Positions 1-7,823 of a stretch of 64,000 bases of DNA are shown here, piece after piece. The DNA comes from SELP01 sp035969385 (GTDB lineage Bacteria > Pseudomonadota > Alphaproteobacteria > Rhodobacterales > Rhodobacteraceae): assembly GCF_035969385.1 (NCBI RefSeq), contig NZ_JAYKKJ010000011.1, forward strand, positions 50,438 through 114,437, in the 5' to 3' direction. Within the stretch, counting starts at the first letter, position 1, and every line of letters starts with the position of its first letter. Below the pieces are notes generated by a model. It was not told the DNA's origin. It saw only the letters and a program-made list of their open reading frames with translations, and did not search any database. The translations under genes were made by a program, and so were the position numbers.

Positions 1-238
1 CCACACCGATTGCATCATCGCCGAGGATTCGGCCCCGGTCGCCCGGTTCTTTGAACGGCTGGACAGCGCGATCTTGATGCACAACGCATCAACCCAGTTC
101 GCCGACGGCGGCGAGTTCGGCATGGGTGCCGAGATCGGCATCGCCACCGGCAAGATGCACGCACGCGGACCCGTCGGGGCAGAGCAACTGACCAGCTTCA
201 AATACCTTGTCGAAGGCAACGGCGCGACGCGGCCCTAG
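1..238 (+). CDS. proA: Glutamate-5-semialdehyde dehydrogenase, C-terminal end (partial)
   Basis: Only the last 78 residues are inside the window; the reading frame starts at base 2 and ends with TAG at 236-238. The segment contains the conserved ProA C-terminal stretch with 'NASTQFADGGEFG' followed by 'GAEIGIATGKMHARGP' and a 'LTSFKYLVEGNG' tail, all typical of gamma-glutamyl phosphate reductase. The enzyme makes glutamate-5-semialdehyde in cytosolic proline synthesis. Its catalytic cysteine region lies upstream, outside the window. The stop codon overlaps the stop of the convergent minus-strand gene by four bases (CTAG). Confidence 0.93.
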   Translation, partial: HTDCIIAEDSAPVARFFERLDSAILMHNASTQFADGGEFGMGAEIGIATGKMHARGPVGAEQLTSFKYLVEGNGATRP

Positions 239-1833
239 CGGAGCTGGAACCCCTCGGGCCACTCCATGGTCTCGACTAAGTCGATGACATAGGTGTCCCC
301 CGCCGCCAGCGGGTGGCGCCATTCGATGACCCCCCGTCTTTCCGGCGCATCGGGGCCGGTATAGGGGGGCTGGCTGAAGTCATATTCGATCACGAGGTCC
401 TCGTGGGTAGAGTAGCTGACGCCTGTTCGAAGCCGTAGGGGCCAATCCTCGCCCGTCAGGTTTTCGACCGTCAGACTCCATGCGCTGCGATCATGGTTCG
501 AGCGCGAGAAATACCCGTCTGTCCCTTCAAGCTCGTCCGTGGTCAGCGAACTGATCAGAAGGCCCTGAAGCCGGCCGAACAACAATTCAGTATCTTCGCC
601 GGATGCCAAGAGCGGCATTTCGCCAGCGCCGACGAGGGCACCATCAACTTTCATGATCGCCGAGCCTTCCAGCACGACATTGGGCGAGGTGTTGATGAAT
701 GTGACGGCGCGAAAGCCTGTTCCTTCACCCGTCACCCCAAGGGCGAAAAGATCCACTTCGGTTTCGAAATGCTCCAGTTCAACTTGAAGAACGTCGGATC
801 CGCTGCGCAAATCAACCCGATTGGGAATGCTGATTATCCGCGGCAAACCGTTTTCCAAAGGATGCGGAGCTGCCGACTCTTCAACGATTACCGGCTCCAT
901 CTGCATCGTGTCGCTGGCTGTGGAAATCTGGCGTTCTTCGACGATCGTTCGGCGCCAGGCATAGGGCCTACGGATATAATTGTCAGACATTGGGAACACG
1001 GTCGCTAGGCCAAGCGCGACACCGGTCCAGTCCTCGCCGGTTTCCTGGGTGACGATGGCGCTGACGGCGACCGTGACATGGGGTGCGGGCCCTGTCACCA
1101 GATTCAGGTCATAGACCGGTCGCCAGTCAACACCGCCCCGAAAATCGGTAAAGAAGAGGCTTTGTTCGCCGTCGTCCGACAGGTCGAGAACCAGCTCGAT
1201 CGTGGCAAGGTCCGGGATTTCTGCGATCAAGTAGTCTAGCGCCTGCTCTGCGTCAGCAAGGTCGTCCAACAGCTCTTCACGCTCTTCCGAAAGGGCGGCA
1301 AGCCGTGCATGGGCTTCGGTCTGGGTCGCGGCAAGCGCCTGTGTCTCTTCGCCCATCCAGCCCAGAACCGCCCGCAGGTGATCAAGGTCCGTGCCAACCG
1401 GCTGCCCCGATCCAAGCGTTTCGAGAAACGTCATTTGCGTCTGGATCGCCGCGATCTCGCGATGAATAGCAGCGGATTCGGCATCCTTGTCAGCAATGGC
1501 CCGTTCAAGGTTTTCCAATGTGTCACGCGCTGCGATGACATCTGGCCCCGCCAGTTCCCCAAGGACGGGTGGGCGGGATTGGATCACCCGGTAGGACATC
1601 AATGTCACCCCGTCTGGCAATTCGATCTGGGGCAGGATATCTTCGAATTCAGACGCAGGTGCGACAAAACGAAGTGTATGCCGACCTGCCGGTGCCTCAA
1701 ACACAATCTCTCGCCGAACTTCGGCGATCGAGGGATAGACGACAACGCTGTCGATCCGTGTCGGAACATCGAAAGTATCAGCAAGAACCGCGGTTGGCAG
1801 AATGCTGGCGACGGCAAGGATAAACGACTTCAT
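235..1833 (-). CDS. DUF4139 (mucoidy inhibitor MuiA-like) secreted protein
   Basis: This 532-residue protein begins with a Sec-type signal peptide (MKSFILAVASILPTAVLA). An N-terminal DUF4140-like beta region follows, then a predicted coiled coil at about residues 95-200 rich in Glu, Ala and Arg, and a C-terminal DUF4139 beta-rich domain with the family-typical 'DWRPVYDLNL' segment. Proteins of this architecture are often annotated as mucoidy inhibitor MuiA family; their biochemical role is not established. I placed the start at 1833 because the signal peptide begins there; an in-frame extension to 1893 adds 20 residues with no export feature. Likely periplasmic. It is convergent with proA. 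Confidence 0.8.
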   Translation of the reverse strand: MKSFILAVASILPTAVLADTFDVPTRIDSVVVYPSIAEVRREIVFEAPAGRHTLRFVAPASEFEDILPQIELPDGVTLMSYRVIQSRPPVLGELAGPDVIAARDTLENLERAIADKDAESAAIHREIAAIQTQMTFLETLGSGQPVGTDLDHLRAVLGWMGEETQALAATQTEAHARLAALSEEREELLDDLADAEQALDYLIAEIPDLATIELVLDLSDDGEQSLFFTDFRGGVDWRPVYDLNLVTGPAPHVTVAVSAIVTQETGEDWTGVALGLATVFPMSDNYIRRPYAWRRTIVEERQISTASDTMQMEPVIVEESAAPHPLENGLPRIISIPNRVDLRSGSDVLQVELEHFETEVDLFALGVTGEGTGFRAVTFINTSPNVVLEGSAIMKVDGALVGAGEMPLLASGEDTELLFGRLQGLLISSLTTDELEGTDGYFSRSNHDRSAWSLTVENLTGEDWPLRLRTGVSYSTHEDLVIEYDFSQPPYTGPDAPERRGVIEWRHPLAAGDTYVIDLVETMEWPEGFQLR

Positions 1834-1924
1834 TGAACCACCCAAAACGCAATCATGTCTTGGGCATGTTGGCAGAAATGGCAGCGCCGTCAATCAGGGG
1901 TAGAGCCCAAAATGGCCGCCCGTC

Positions 1925-2512
1925 TTAATAGACGACCGAAATCTGGCTTGCGCTTTGGGTCATCCGGATTTGGCGTTGTTCCGCCGCGGCAATTTGGGAG
2001 ACCAGCAGAAAATGGACCTGCGCTGCGGTCATATCCGCACTGGTCTGACCGCTAAGCTGCCCCCAGAGCGCCGAATCAACATTCATCCGCTCGGCGTCGG
2101 CGGTCAGCCGCCACCCGGTTTCGTCGGCCATGACATGGATTTCCCCGCCATAGGGCAGGGCGCTTTCAAGGCACATCACCAGAAGGAAGGCCAGCCGCAC
2201 ATCGGCCCGCGACTGTGCCTCTGTGACATCCCAGTGATAGCTGCACCGGCTGGCCCGGCCCAGCGTTTCAAGGATATTCGCGGCCTCTGCGTTAGACACG
2301 GTTTGCCCCTCGCCCGCGGCGCCAAAGGCGATCCGGAACATGCGGATACGGGCATTGGCGTTTTCAACGCTGTCGCGGATCAGCGCCAGTTCGGGGATGT
2401 CGTCGATCCCGGTCATGGACAAAAGCTCGATCCCGTTGCTGATTGCGCCAATCGGGCTGATGAGGTCATGGCAAATGCGGGACCCGACAAGGCTGGACAG
2501 TTTTGTTGTCAT
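1925..2512 (-). CDS. chpT: Histidine phosphotransferase ChpT
   Basis: The 195-residue protein matches the ChpT family, the phosphotransferase that relays phosphate from the hybrid kinase CckA to CtrA and CpdR in alphaproteobacteria. The N-terminal helix carries the phosphoacceptor histidine at residue 15 within 'SRICHDLISPIGAISNG'. The C-terminal half is a degenerate HATPase-like domain ('ADVRLAFLLVMCLE', 'YGGEIHVMADETGWRLT'), expected for this dimeric family without ATP-binding motifs. The ATG at 2512 starts directly at the conserved helix; longer in-frame starts run into the divergent gene. CtrA and its inhibitor SciP are encoded about 40 kb away in the same window. Confidence 0.88.
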   Translation of the reverse strand: MTTKLSSLVGSRICHDLISPIGAISNGIELLSMTGIDDIPELALIRDSVENANARIRMFRIAFGAAGEGQTVSNAEAANILETLGRASRCSYHWDVTEAQSRADVRLAFLLVMCLESALPYGGEIHVMADETGWRLTADAERMNVDSALWGQLSGQTSADMTAAQVHFLLVSQIAAAEQRQIRMTQSASQISVVY

Positions 2513-2542
2513 AGGGCACCCCATGTCGTGAAGGAGGAACCG

Positions 2543-2731
2543 ATGGACGACCTCAATAGTTTTCTGGAGCCGGGCATGATGGTGCGGCACCCGGACCGCC
2601 CCGATTGGGGCGTCGGGCAGGTGCAGTCCAACATCGGTGGGCGTGTCACCGTGAATTTTCCGGACGAAGGCAAGGTGTTGATTGATGGGCGTCGCGTGAT
2701 GCTGGTCATGGTGTCGCCTGACAGGTTCTGA
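2543..2731 (+). CDS. DUF3553 domain-containing small protein
   Basis: A 62-residue protein with a very good ribosome site (AAGGAGG, 5-6 bases before the ATG at 2543). The sequence 'GMMVRHPDRPDWGVGQVQS' followed by a short beta-rich stretch ('GGRVTVNFPDEGKVLI') fits the DUF3553 family of small, SH3-like proteins, whose function is unknown but which resemble CarD/UvrD-associated tudor-like folds. It is transcribed divergently from chpT with about 30 bp between the starts, so the two probably share a promoter region. A longer in-frame reading upstream overlaps chpT in antisense and lacks a ribosome site. Confidence 0.8.
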   Translation: MDDLNSFLEPGMMVRHPDRPDWGVGQVQSNIGGRVTVNFPDEGKVLIDGRRVMLVMVSPDRF

Positions 2732-2858
2732 ACGCAACCGAGGGTAGCAACGCCGCATCCGCTGTCAATTCCCGACAGAATAGCGAGGTGACAGCCGTCT
2801 TGCCATGTGGCGGCTGGGGGCCTAGAACCGCCCGGACCTTGATCAACCGCGGGCCCGC

Positions 2859-3632
2859 ATGTCCCAGACCTCCCCGGATTTCCAGCTGTGCCTTGCCCGG
2901 ACAGAGGCGGACCTGCGCGCGGCCCAACGCTTGCGCTATACCGTCTTTGTTGAAGAACTTGGCGGCTCCGGCGAGATGGTGGACCATGACGCCCGGCTGG
3001 AGCAGGATGCCTTTGACCCCTTCTTTGATCACCTGATCCTGTTCGACCGGGCCCGGCCCGAGGGCGATCAGGCGGTTGGTGTCTATCGCCTGCTGCGCGG
3101 GGATCAGGCGGACAAGGTCGGGCGCTTCTATTCCGAGACCGAATACGACCTAGGCCCGCTGCGCCGGTCTGGCCGAAACCTCTTGGAGCTTGGTCGCTCT
3201 TGCCTCTTGCCCGACTATCGCGGCGGGGCGGCGATGTATCACCTGTGGAACGGGCTGTCCGGCTATGTGGCCGATCATGGGGTCGAGGTTCTGTTCGGCG
3301 TCGCGTCCTTTCATGGCACGGACCCACAGGCGCTTGCCGGGCCGCTGTCCCTTTTGCACCATCGGCACCTCGCGCCCGAAGAACTGCGTGTCGCGGCCTT
3401 GCCGCCCAATGCCACCAGTATGGACCTCATGCCCGAGGATCAGATCGACAGGCGCAAGGCCATGCTGGACACGCCTGCACTGATCAAGGCCTACCTTCGG
3501 CTTGGGGGCGTCGTGGGCGAGGGGGCCTGGATCGACCATGCGTTCAACACGACTGATGTCTGCCTGATCCTTGACACCGCACGGATGAATGCCACCCAAC
3601 GGGCGATCTATGAAAAGGCGGGCCGGGCATGA
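2859..3632 (+). CDS. olsB: L-ornithine N(alpha)-acyltransferase OlsB
   Basis: The 257-residue protein is a GNAT-fold acyltransferase of the OlsB/hemolysin-like type, which transfers a 3-hydroxyacyl group from acyl-ACP to the alpha-amino group of ornithine to make lyso-ornithine lipid. Diagnostic stretches are 'AAQRLRYTVFVEELG', 'DHLILFD', 'VGVYRLLRGDQA', 'LLELGRSCLLPDYRGG' and 'LFGVASFHGTDP'. The gene ends with ATGA overlapping the start of the following acyltransferase gene, the classical olsBA order. Ornithine lipids are phosphorus-free membrane lipids common in roseobacters. ATG start at 2859. Confidence 0.9.
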   Translation: MSQTSPDFQLCLARTEADLRAAQRLRYTVFVEELGGSGEMVDHDARLEQDAFDPFFDHLILFDRARPEGDQAVGVYRLLRGDQADKVGRFYSETEYDLGPLRRSGRNLLELGRSCLLPDYRGGAAMYHLWNGLSGYVADHGVEVLFGVASFHGTDPQALAGPLSLLHHRHLAPEELRVAALPPNATSMDLMPEDQIDRRKAMLDTPALIKAYLRLGGVVGEGAWIDHAFNTTDVCLILDTARMNATQRAIYEKAGRA

Positions 3633-4468
3633 GTGACACAGGCTGGCACCCCGAGATCGAACCGCCTCATGTCTCGCTGGGTGTGATTGGCTGGGGGCTG
3701 GCACTGGCCCGGGGGCTGGTTCTGGGAGTGCTGACCTTTGGCTGCCTTGCGCTGTTGCTCCTACTGCGGCTGGTGGAACGGCCGATCTTTGGACAGGGCC
3801 GCCCGCTGACGCCCTTCATCACCCAGTTTGTCTGCCGGTCCGCCTTTGTCATTCTTGGCATTCGGTATCGGACCGAGGGCCAGATGATGAAAGGCCCCGG
3901 CGCGGTTGTCGCCAATCATTCAAGCTGGCTGGACATCTTCGCGCTGAACGCCCGCAAGCGGATCTACTTCGTATCAAAGGCCGAGGTGGCAAGCTGGCCG
4001 GGGATCGGCTGGCTGGCGCGGGCCACGGGGACGGTTTTCATCCGGCGCAATCCGCGCGAGGCGCGGGAACATGTCGATCTGTTCATCGAGCGGCTGTCGC
4101 ATGGGCACAAGCTGTTGTTCTTTCCCGAAGGCACTTCCACCGACGGGCGGCGTGTCCTGCCATTCAAACCGACGCTTTTTGCCGCCTTCATGGCCGATGG
4201 GCTGCGCGAAACCCTGTCGATCCAGCCGGTATCGGTGGTTTATCGGGCCGCGCGCGGCGCCGACCCCCGGCAATACGGCTGGTGGGGGGATATGGAGTTC
4301 GGGCCACATCTTCTGTCCACGCTTGGCGCGCGGCGTCAGGGGTCGGTGACGCTGGTCTATCATCCGCCCGTTCGGGTGGCCGAGGTTGCCGACCGCAAGG
4401 CGCTTGCCCGGTTGCTAGAAGGACAGGTGCGTGACGGGCTGGACCGGACGGGCGTGCTGGACACCTGA
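3629..4468 (+). CDS. olsA: Lyso-ornithine lipid O-acyltransferase OlsA (PlsC family)
   Basis: The 279-residue protein has an N-terminal membrane segment at about residues 18-47, then the 1-acyl-glycerol-3-phosphate acyltransferase motifs: the HX4D catalytic motif in 'NHSSWLDI' (His97, Asp102) and the 'FPEGTS' acceptor motif at 165-170. Translational coupling to olsB (4-base overlap) makes the O-acylation of lyso-ornithine lipid the most likely reaction, although PlsC-type enzymes can also acylate lysophosphatidic acid. Acts at the inner membrane face. The gene is convergent with sdhE, leaving five bases between the stops. Confidence 0.85.
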   Translation: MSDTGWHPEIEPPHVSLGVIGWGLALARGLVLGVLTFGCLALLLLLRLVERPIFGQGRPLTPFITQFVCRSAFVILGIRYRTEGQMMKGPGAVVANHSSWLDIFALNARKRIYFVSKAEVASWPGIGWLARATGTVFIRRNPREAREHVDLFIERLSHGHKLLFFPEGTSTDGRRVLPFKPTLFAAFMADGLRETLSIQPVSVVYRAARGADPRQYGWWGDMEFGPHLLSTLGARRQGSVTLVYHPPVRVAEVADRKALARLLEGQVRDGLDRTGVLDT

Positions 4469-4473
4469 CCCGG

Positions 4474-4746
4474 TCAGGCCGGGCGGGTCAGCCCCCGTGC
4501 CTGCTCTGCGATCTGTGCAATCATCGCAGTGTATTCAGTGGGCGGGGCCACTTGCCCCGATACCCACTGGTAAAGATCGTGATCGTTTTCCGCCAAGAGC
4601 GCCTCGTAAAGGTCGATCTCGGCCTCGGACATGGCCGCCAGATGGGCGCGGGCATAACTGTCCAGGATCAGGTCCATTTCCTTGATCCCACGACGCATGG
4701 ACCGCATCGCCAGCCGCTTTTCGCGGATCTCGCGCGGTTCGGTCAC
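4474..4746 (-). CDS. sdhE: FAD assembly factor SdhE (succinate dehydrogenase assembly factor 2)
   Basis: A 90-residue protein containing the SdhE signature RGxxE at residues 19-23 ('RRGIKEMDLIL'), followed by the helical bundle typical of the family ('LYEALLAENDHDLYQWVSG'). SdhE promotes covalent attachment of FAD to succinate dehydrogenase subunit A in the cytosol. The start is a GTG whose GTGA overlaps the stop of the upstream XRE regulator gene, so translation is probably coupled. Normal length for the family. Confidence 0.9.
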   Translation of the reverse strand: MTEPREIREKRLAMRSMRRGIKEMDLILDSYARAHLAAMSEAEIDLYEALLAENDHDLYQWVSGQVAPPTEYTAMIAQIAEQARGLTRPA

Positions 4747-5147
4747 AGGGCGCTGTCCTGAAGGGCGCTGCGCAGGCGCTTTTCGATCTGGGCCAGTTTG
4801 TCGCTGCTTTGTTTGATCTGGCCCTGCAGGGCGCGGATATCAGACAGAAGCTCGGAAATATCGGCCGGGACATAGCTGTCGTGCTCCGGCAGGCTGGGCG
4901 CGTCCCCTTCGCCGGTCAGAAGCCAGGTCAGGCTGACACCCAACAGGCCGGAAATCATTTGCAACCGGTTCGCGCGGGGTTCCTTGATGTCCTGTTCCCA
5001 GGCCTTGATGACAGAGGTCTTCACCCCCAGCCGCGACGCGACGTCCTTCTGGCTCAGCCCTGCGCCTTCACGCGCGGCGGCGAGCCGGTCTCCAAAGGTT
5101 GCACGGTCGTCGCTGTACCAGTTTTCTTCGGCGGGCGTCGAAGACAT
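4743..5147 (-). CDS. XRE-family helix-turn-helix regulator
   Basis: The 134-residue protein has an HTH_3/XRE domain at about residues 18-80: 'LAAAREGAGLSQKDVASRLG', 'VKTSVIKAWEQDIKEPRANR', 'LGVSLTWLLTGEG'. A C-terminal helix at about 95-130 has heptad-like character ('LLSDIRALQGQIKQSSDK') and may mediate dimerisation. It is divergent from the aspartate aminotransferase gene with an 81-bp gap and is coupled to sdhE by a GTGA overlap. The target genes are unknown; autoregulation from the divergent region is possible. ATG start at 5147. Confidence 0.82.
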   Translation of the reverse strand: MSSTPAEENWYSDDRATFGDRLAAAREGAGLSQKDVASRLGVKTSVIKAWEQDIKEPRANRLQMISGLLGVSLTWLLTGEGDAPSLPEHDSYVPADISELLSDIRALQGQIKQSSDKLAQIEKRLRSALQDSAL

Positions 5148-5228
5148 GTCGATTTCCTTCCCTGCTTGATCCGGTTTCGGGCCGGACGTATGACACGTCT
5201 GAACCAGATTGGCCACCGGGAGCCCGCC

Positions 5229-6437
5229 ATGACCTTCCTTTCCGCGACACTTGCGCGCGTCAAACCGTCGCCGACCATCGCCGTGACCACCAAAGCGGCC
5301 GAAATGAAGGCTGCGGGCAAGGATGTGATCGGCCTTGGCGCCGGCGAACCCGATTTCGACACGCCCGAGAACATCCGCGCCGCTGGCATCCGCGCGATTG
5401 AAGAGGGCAAGACCCGCTATACCGCCGTGGACGGGGTGCCGGAACTGAAGCAGGCGATCTGCCACAAATTCGCCCGCGAAAACGGCCTGACCTATGACCC
5501 GTCGCAGGTCACGGTGGGAACGGGGGGCAAACAGGTCCTCTACAATGCCTTCATGGCGACCCTGAACCCCGGCGACGAGGTGATCATCCCCGCGCCCTAT
5601 TGGGTCAGCTATCCGGATATGGTGCTGCTGGCCGGGGGGACGCCCGTCGTCGTTCCCGCCGGTCTGGAAACCGCATTCAAGATCACCGCCGAGCAATTGG
5701 AGGCCGCGATCACCCCGAAAACCAAATGGTTCCTGTTCAACTCGCCGTCCAACCCCACGGGCGCGGGCTATAGTTGGGACGAGTTGAAGGCGCTGACCGA
5801 TGTGCTGATGCGCCATCCGCATGTCTGGGTGCTAACCGACGACATGTATGAACACCTCGTCTTTGACGGGTTTGAATTTTGTACGCCGGCGCAGGTGGAA
5901 CCGGGGCTTTACGACCGGACCCTGACGGTCAACGGTGTGTCCAAGGCCTATGCGATGACGGGCTGGCGGATCGGCTATGCCGCGGGCCCAAAAGAGCTGA
6001 TTGGGGCAATCCGCAAGGTCCAGTCACAATCCACCTCGAACCCCTGTTCGATCAGCCAATACGCGGCGGTCGAAGCGCTGACCGGGCCGCAGGACTATCT
6101 TGACGGCAACAAGGCCCTGTTCCAGCGCCGCCGTGACCTTGTGGTGTCGATGTTGAACGCGGCCAAGGGCGTGACCTGTCCGGTGCCGGAAGGGGCGTTC
6201 TATGTCTATCCTGACATCTCCGCCTGCATCGGCAAGACCTCTGCCGGGGGGACGTTGATTGCGGATGACGAGGCATTCGCCACCGCGCTTCTGGAGGAAA
6301 CCGGGGTTGCGGTTGTCTTCGGCGCGGCCTTTGGCCTGTCGCCGAATTTCCGGGTGTCCTACGCCACATCCGACGCGGCCCTAGAAGAAGCCTGCCGGAG
6401 GATTCAGACGTTCTGCGACGGTCTTACAGAAAGCTAG
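5229..6437 (+). CDS. aspC: Aspartate/prephenate-type aminotransferase (class I, subgroup Ib)
   Basis: This 402-residue PLP enzyme carries 'GAGEPDFDTPENI' near the N-terminus, 'SPSNPTG', and the PLP-lysine motif 'SKAYAMTGWRIGY' with Lys239. It belongs to the Ib aspartate aminotransferases common in alphaproteobacteria, converting aspartate and 2-oxoglutarate to oxaloacetate and glutamate; some members also transaminate prephenate, which cannot be told apart here. The ATG at 5229 follows GGGAG at a suitable distance. A longer in-frame extension upstream overlaps the XRE gene in antisense and is rejected. The symbol is given by family, not by proven substrate. Confidence 0.9.
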   Translation: MTFLSATLARVKPSPTIAVTTKAAEMKAAGKDVIGLGAGEPDFDTPENIRAAGIRAIEEGKTRYTAVDGVPELKQAICHKFARENGLTYDPSQVTVGTGGKQVLYNAFMATLNPGDEVIIPAPYWVSYPDMVLLAGGTPVVVPAGLETAFKITAEQLEAAITPKTKWFLFNSPSNPTGAGYSWDELKALTDVLMRHPHVWVLTDDMYEHLVFDGFEFCTPAQVEPGLYDRTLTVNGVSKAYAMTGWRIGYAAGPKELIGAIRKVQSQSTSNPCSISQYAAVEALTGPQDYLDGNKALFQRRRDLVVSMLNAAKGVTCPVPEGAFYVYPDISACIGKTSAGGTLIADDEAFATALLEETGVAVVFGAAFGLSPNFRVSYATSDAALEEACRRIQTFCDGLTES

Positions 6438-6506
6438 CCTGCCCAGTCCCGGGCTGCTAGGATCACGCGCAAAGGACATCAGGGCCTGCGCAGGGGCGAG
6501 CAGTAT

Positions 6507-6923
6507 ATGAGTGCAGAACTACCAGAGTTCTATTTCCGCGTCCAGGAAAACGGGGCGGCCGTGTTTCGTGTGGATACAGAAAACCGCCAGCGCCGGATCG
6601 AGATGGATCAGATCGCCGTCGTCAACGTCAACAACGGCCAGATCAAAGCGCAGGGTGATCATCAGCTGACCCCGGCAGAAATTGCCGCGATCGAGGATTG
6701 GAAAGACGCCCGAACAGAAATGCTGGCCCGGCGGACGGTCGATGACATTCACCGCGCCGTTGATCACCTGAACCTGACAACGCAATGGGTCCAGTCGAAG
6801 GCCACCGACGACCAGCTTGAAGAGATCACCGATACGCTTTTGCTGGCGATGCACGACCTCCGGTCGGTGCTTGTGCGCAAGAAGGCCGATAGGGTCATGC
6901 GGGCGCGGGGCGAAAAAGAATAG
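6507..6923 (+). CDS. Conserved hypothetical protein, 138 aa
   Basis: I do not recognise a named family. The protein is soluble, charged and mostly helical in its second half ('DDQLEEITDTLLLAMHDLRS'), with a beta-rich start ('FYFRVQENGAAVFRVD') and a basic tail. It lies about 70 bp after the aminotransferase gene in the same direction and is closed by a strong bidirectional terminator shared with lexA. The ATG at 6507 has a modest ribosome site (AGGGGCGAG). Base composition is like the neighbours, so it is probably a real housekeeping gene of the lineage. Confidence 0.65.
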   Translation: MSAELPEFYFRVQENGAAVFRVDTENRQRRIEMDQIAVVNVNNGQIKAQGDHQLTPAEIAAIEDWKDARTEMLARRTVDDIHRAVDHLNLTTQWVQSKATDDQLEEITDTLLLAMHDLRSVLVRKKADRVMRARGEKE

Positions 6924-6949
6924 GCTACGAACCTGTCCGGCAGGCATGA

Positions 6950-6980
6950 AAAAGGGGGCTCTGCGCCCCCTCATCTTTTG
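6950..6980. terminator. Bidirectional intrinsic terminator
   Basis: A perfect 7-bp GC stem (AGGGGGC at 6953-6959 paired with GCCCCCT at 6965-6971) with a 5-base loop. It is flanked by A-rich sequence on the left and TCTTTT on the right, so it can terminate the plus-strand 138-aa gene and the minus-strand lexA. Confidence 0.85.
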
Positions 6981-6998
6981 CTCAGATGGGTTCCAGCG

Positions 6999-7703
6999 TC
7001 AGTAGGTGCGGATCAGCCCGACCAATCGGCCTTGCACCTTCACCTGATCGTCACGGAAAATCCGGGTCTCATAGGCCGGGTTTGCCGCCTCAAGCGCGAT
7101 CATCCCGTTCTGCCGCCGCAGGGTCTTCAGGGTTGCCTCTTGCCCTTCGACAAGGGCCACCACGATATCGCCGTTGTCGGCGACAGAGGTTTCGCGGATC
7201 ACCACAACATCGCCGTCATTGATGCCCGCGTTGATCATCGAATCCCCGCGCACTTCCAGCGCATAATGTTCGCCCTTGCCCAGCATGGATCCGGGCACGG
7301 CCACATTGTGGGACACTTCGGAAATCGCCTCGATCGGGACACCGGCGGCGATCCGGCCCATGACCGGCAATTCGACCGCACCGGCGGTTTCGATGGTCCG
7401 CGCGGCGGGCGGGGTGTGGTCGGGGCGGTCCCCGTCGATCACCCGGGGCGAGAATCCGGCGCGCTTGCCACCCAGTTTCGCCTCAAGCGCCTCGGGCAGT
7501 TTGACGATTTCCAGCGCCCGCGCCCGATGCGCCAGCCGCTGGATGAACCCGCGTTCTTCCAGCGCCGTGATCAGCCGGTGAATGCCGGACTTGGACCGCA
7601 GGTCCAGCGCGTCCTTCATTTCCTCGAACGAGGGGGGCACGCCATCGCGCTGCACCCGGACATGGATGAATTCCAGCAGGTCGAGTTGTTTCTTGGTCAG
7701 CAT
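6999..7703 (-). CDS. lexA: LexA repressor
   Basis: The 234-residue SOS repressor has an N-terminal winged helix ('MLTKKQLDLLEFIHVRV', 'RSKSGIHRLITALEERGFI'), the self-cleavage site Ala120-Gly121 ('GRIAAGVPIEA'), the catalytic serine at 155 in 'RGDSM' and the lysine at 193 in 'EATLKTL'. It represses DNA-repair genes until RecA filaments trigger cleavage. An exact GTTC-N7-GTTC box lies about 75 bp before the start, consistent with autoregulation. It is the last gene of trpC-moaC-moeA-lexA on the minus strand, but the SOS box between moeA and lexA indicates its own promoter. Confidence 0.97.
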   Translation of the reverse strand: MLTKKQLDLLEFIHVRVQRDGVPPSFEEMKDALDLRSKSGIHRLITALEERGFIQRLAHRARALEIVKLPEALEAKLGGKRAGFSPRVIDGDRPDHTPPAARTIETAGAVELPVMGRIAAGVPIEAISEVSHNVAVPGSMLGKGEHYALEVRGDSMINAGINDGDVVVIRETSVADNGDIVVALVEGQEATLKTLRRQNGMIALEAANPAYETRIFRDDQVKVQGRLVGLIRTY

Positions 7704-7777
7704 CGGGTTTCCCCTTCATCTGGGCCCGTGCAGGTGCCGGGCGAACATGGTGCGGACGGGCGGTCCGTTTTGACTAT

Positions 7778-7792
7778 GTTCTACCGATGTTC
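7778..7792 (-). promoter_or_regulatory. SOS box (LexA operator) of lexA
   Basis: GTTC at 7778-7781, seven bases, GTTC at 7789-7792: an exact match to the alphaproteobacterial LexA operator GTTC-N7-GTTC. On the coding strand of lexA it reads GAAC-N7-GAAC, about 75 bp before the start codon. Confidence 0.9.
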
Positions 7793-7823
7793 CCGTTTTG
7801 TGTCAACGGTTTCGGGAATGTTC